Source: Camelus bactrianus
Taxonomy: Eukaryota; Chordata; Mammalia; Artiodactyla; Camelidae
Reading direction: 5' to 3'
Assembly (NCBI RefSeq): GCF_048773025.1
Contig: NC_133546.1
Coordinates: forward strand, 92,521,104-92,585,103
Length of the DNA: 64,000 nucleotides
A program made the translations under genes and the position numbers. Below, in pieces: positions 61,091 to 64,000 of the stretch. The notes under the pieces are model-generated. The model did no database searches, had not been told where the DNA came from, and saw only the letters and a program-made list of their open reading frames with translations. Each line of letters starts with the position of its first letter. Position 1 is the stretch's first letter.

Positions 61091-64000
61091 CGGTTTTACA
61101 GTGAAAACTGCAGGAACTTCAAACCGCCACTAGGAAACAGACTGAGATACCAGAGTAAAAGTTTCTCTTGCAACCCGTTCCCTTGGTCCTAGATGAACGA
61201 ACGTCTCTCTACATTCTCACATGTGAGAGAGAAGTGTGTGTGAAAGTCGTCCTTCATATAGCTTGTTGGGAACCCAATGCTTATTTTCAGTTGCAAACTC
61301 CACTCCATGCATATATAGGGGGTGGTACTTGATCCAACTCGCTTTTACAGTGAAAACTGCAGGAACTTCAAACCGTCACTAAGAAAAAGACTGAGAACCG
61401 GAGTAAAAGTTCCTCCTGCAACCATTTCCCTTGGTGATAGTTGAACGAACGTCTCTCCACATGCTCAGTTCTGAGGGATAAGTGTGTGTGAAAGCCGTCC
61501 TTCAGCTAGCTTGTTGGGAACACAATGATTCTTTTCAGTTGCAAACTACACTCCATACATATATATGGGTAGGTACAACCTCCAACTCGGTTTTCCAGGG
61601 AAAACTGCAGGAAATTCAAACCGGCATTAGGAAACAGACTGTGAAACCAGAGTAAAAATTTCTCCTGTAAACCGTTCCTTTTGTGCTAGTTGAACGAACG
61701 TCTCTCCACAAGCTTAGTTCTGAGATATAAATGTGTGTGAAAGCCGTCCTTCACCTAGGTTGTTGGGAACACAAAGTTTCTTTTCAGTTGCAAACTCCAC
61801 TCCATACATATATATGGGTAGGTACTAGCTCCAACTCGGTTTTACAGTGAAAACTGCAGGAACATCAAACCGGCACTAGGAAACAGACTGAGAAATCAGA
61901 GTAATAGTTTCTCCTGCAACCCGTTCCCTTTGTGCTAGATGAACGAACGTCTCTCCACATGCTCAGTTCTGAGAGATAAGTGTGTGTGAAAGCCATACTT
62001 AACTTAGCTTGTTGGGAAAATAAAGTATAGTTTCAGTTGCAAACAACATTCCATAAATATATATGGGGAGGTACGAGCTCCAAATCGGTTTTACAGGGAA
62101 AACTGCAAGAAATTCAAAACGGCACTAGGAAACAGACTGAGAAACCAGAGTAAAAGTTTCACATGCAACCCCTTCCCTTGTTGCTAGATGAACGAAACTC
62201 TCTCCACATGCTCAGTTCTGAGAGATAAGTGTGTCTGAAAGCCGTCCTTCACCTAGCTTGTTGGGAACACAATGCTTATTTTCAGTTGCAAACTCCACTC
62301 CATGCATATATAGGGGGAGGTAGTAGATCAAACTCTGTTTTACATTGAAAACTGCAGGAATTTCAAACCGGCACTAGGAAACAGACTGAGAAACCAGAGT
62401 AAAAGTTTCTCTTGCACCCGTTACCTTGGTGCTAGGTGAATGAACGTCTCTCCACATGCTCAGTTCTGAGAGATAAGTGTGTGTGAAAGCCGTCCTTCAC
62501 CTAGCTTGTTGGGAACACAAAGTTTCTTTTCAGTTGCAAACTCCAATCAATATATATATATGGGGAAGTACTAGCTCCAACTCGGTTTTACAGTGAAAAC
62601 TGCAGGAAATTCAAACCGGCACTAGGAAACAGACTGAGAAACCAGAGTAAAAGTTTCTCCTGCAACCCGTTCCCTTGGTGCTAGATGAACGAACGTCTCT
62701 CCACATGCTCATTTCTGAGAGATAAGTGTGTGTGAAAGACGACCTTCACCTAGCTTGTTGGGAACACAGTGCTTATATTCAGTTGCAATCTCCACTCCAT
62801 GCATATATAGGGGGAGGTACTAGCTCCAACTCGCTTTTATGGTGAAAACTGCAGGAATATCAAACCGGCACTAGGAAAAAGACTGAGAACCCTGAGTAAA
62901 AGTTTCTCCTGCAACCCGTTCCCTTGGTGCTAGGTGAACGAACGTCTCTCCACATAATTAGTACTGAGAGATAAGTGTGTGTGAAAGGCGTAATTCACCT
63001 AGCTTGTTGGGATCACAAAGTTTCTTTTCAGTTGCAAAATTCACTCCATATATATATATGGTGAGATACTAGCTGCAACTCAGTTTTACTGTGAATACTG
63101 CAGTAATATCAAACCGGCACTAGGAAACAGACTGAGAAACCAGAGTAAAAGTTATTCCTGCAACCCGTTCCCTTGGTGCTAGGTGAAAGAACGTCTATCC
63201 TCATGCTCAGTTCTGAGAGATATGTGTGTTTGAAAGCCGTCCTTCAGCTAGCTTGTTGGGAACACAAAGTTTCTTTTCAGTTGCAATCTCCACTCCATAC
63301 ATATATATGGGTAGGTACTAGCTCCAACTCGGTTTTCCAGTGAAAACTGCAGGAAATTCATACCGGCATTAGGAAACAGACTGTGAAACCATAGTAAAAG
63401 TTTAACCTGTAACCCGTTCCCTTTGTGCTAGATCAACGAACGTCTCTCCACAAGCTTATTTGTGAGAGATAAGTGTGTGTGAAAGCCGTCCTTCACCTTG
63501 CTTGTTGGGAACACAAAGTTTCTTTTCAGTTGCAAACTCCACTCCATACATATATAAGGGGAGGTATTAGATCCAACTCAATTTTACAGTGAAAACTGCA
63601 GGAACTTCAAACCGGCACTAGGAAACTGACTGAGAAACTAGAGTAAAATTTCTCCTGCAACACGTTCCCTTGGTGCTAGATGAACGAACGTCTCTCCACA
63701 AGCTTAGTTCTGAGAGGTAATTGTGTGTGAAAGCCGTACTTCACCTAGCTTGTTGGGAACACAAAGTTCCTTTTCAGTTGCAAAATCCACTCCATAAATA
63801 TATATGGGGAGGTACTAACTCCAACTCAATTTTATGGTGAAAACTGCAGGAATATCAAACCGGCACTAGGAAAAAGACTGAGAACCCTGAGTAAAAGTTT
63901 CTCCTGCAACCCGTTCCCTTGGTGCTAGGTGAACGAACGTCTCTCCACATAATTAGTTCTGAGAGATAAGTGTGTGTGAAAGGCGTAATTCACCTAGCTT
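61091..64000 (+). repeat. J-to-Y block, copy 2 (8201/8200-bp shift)
   Basis: Second copy of 52890-55800, running off the window end. The repeat therefore continues beyond the window. Confidence 0.85.

Larger units (their letters stand above)
1..64000 (+). repeat. Continuous 248-249 bp satellite array
   Basis: About 257 head-to-tail monomers fill the window with no interruption and no change of orientation. Recurrent blocks in each monomer, in order, are: a start like AAACCAGAGTAAAAG, CCTGCAACCCGTTCCCTTGG, GATGAACGAACGTCTCTCC, CTCAGTTCTGAG, GTGAAAGCCGTCCTTCA, TAGCTTGTTGGGAACACAA, TTCAGTTGCAAACTCCA, CATACATATATATGG, CTCCAACTCGGTTTTACAG, GAAAACTGCAGGAA and CAAACCGGCACTAGGAAAC. The period is not a multiple of three. 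The array runs off both ends of the window, so its true length is unknown. Seen directly: tandem periodicity and uniform orientation. Inferred: centromeric or other constitutive heterochromatin in a eukaryote. I cannot name the satellite family. Confidence 0.98.
55932..64000 (+). repeat. HOR unit 13, incomplete (about 32.5 monomers)
   Basis: Order: A B/N O P/R S T U V W X Y B C D E H K' V' I/G H K' J L M R S T U Y, A/V, W X and a partial Y cut off by the window end. As in unit 12, Y runs into B without an intervening A (near 58665). It reproduces unit 12 with a few monomers lost or moved. Confidence 0.78.

Noticed and set aside
1-64000. CRISPR array
   Set aside because: The spacing is regular, but there are no short repeats with unique spacers; the whole 248-bp unit is repeated.
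1-64000. CENP-B box
   Set aside because: I looked for TTCGNNNNANNCGGG and its complement. CCCGTT is followed by C or A, not T, at the needed position, and CGAA lies too far away.
1-64000. LTR retroelement, LINE or DNA transposon origin for the repeat or the hybrids
   Set aside because: There is no coding remnant, terminal inverted repeat, target-site duplication, primer-binding site or poly-A tail. Every junction is explained by exchange between monomers in register.
1-64000. rDNA spacer, snRNA or tRNA clusters
   Set aside because: I saw no tRNA box A/B pair, 5S or rRNA core sequence. The TATA-like CATATATATGG occurs in nearly every monomer and has no associated gene.
1-64000. Naming the species or the published satellite family
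   Set aside because: No unique flanking sequence or recognised family motif is present. A guess from a 248-bp period would not be supported.

Overview
The whole 64 kb is one tandem satellite array. A monomer of 248-249 bp repeats head to tail on the + strand from the first base to the last, about 257 copies. I see no unique sequence, host gene, RNA gene, transposon, retroelement or inversion. Ordered spacings give a mean period near 248.5 bp (for example 6462 bp for 26 monomers and 9940 bp for 40). Short open frames of 60-99 codons recur on both strands, but they are by-products of the repeat. This is eukaryotic heterochromatic DNA, most likely centromeric or pericentromeric. The sequence alone does not tell me the species, or whether it is a plant or an animal.

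The monomers are not interchangeable. By eye they fall into about 25 recurring types, which I label A to Y in order of appearance in the first unit (1-6462). The types follow each other in a conserved order, so the array is a higher-order repeat (HOR) with a full unit of about 26 monomers (6.46 kb). Type A, recognised by CCTATTATGATGGG, marks the start of each unit. A to A distances are 26, 17, 8, 15, 18, 2, 30, 2, 21, 26, 20 and 40 monomers, with a last incomplete unit of about 32.5. The variation comes from whole-monomer deletions and duplications that keep register.

Layout. 1-6462 is the fullest unit, including the F-J group. 3480-11929 is a 4225-bp (17-monomer) direct duplication. 12678-20886 holds two shortened units with fused monomers. 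18065-32174 holds a 7954-bp-shift duplication with a nested 1739-bp tandem duplication. 34557-41018 is a 26-monomer unit made 26 long by a 1491-bp duplication. 41019-64000 is a different domain where F-J monomers return and a larger repeat of about 8-10 kb appears (shifts of 9193, 9691, 9940, 8945 and 8200 bp).

Fused monomers such as C/D, D/U, S/C, A/X, E/M, T/M, B/N and P/R mark the exchange points. Most monomers also carry short dyad-symmetric motifs, and I found no match to the CENP-B box. No genes cooperate here; any function would be structural (centromere or heterochromatin) or through satellite transcripts. All type assignments and shifts were made by eye, so boundaries may be off by tens of bases.
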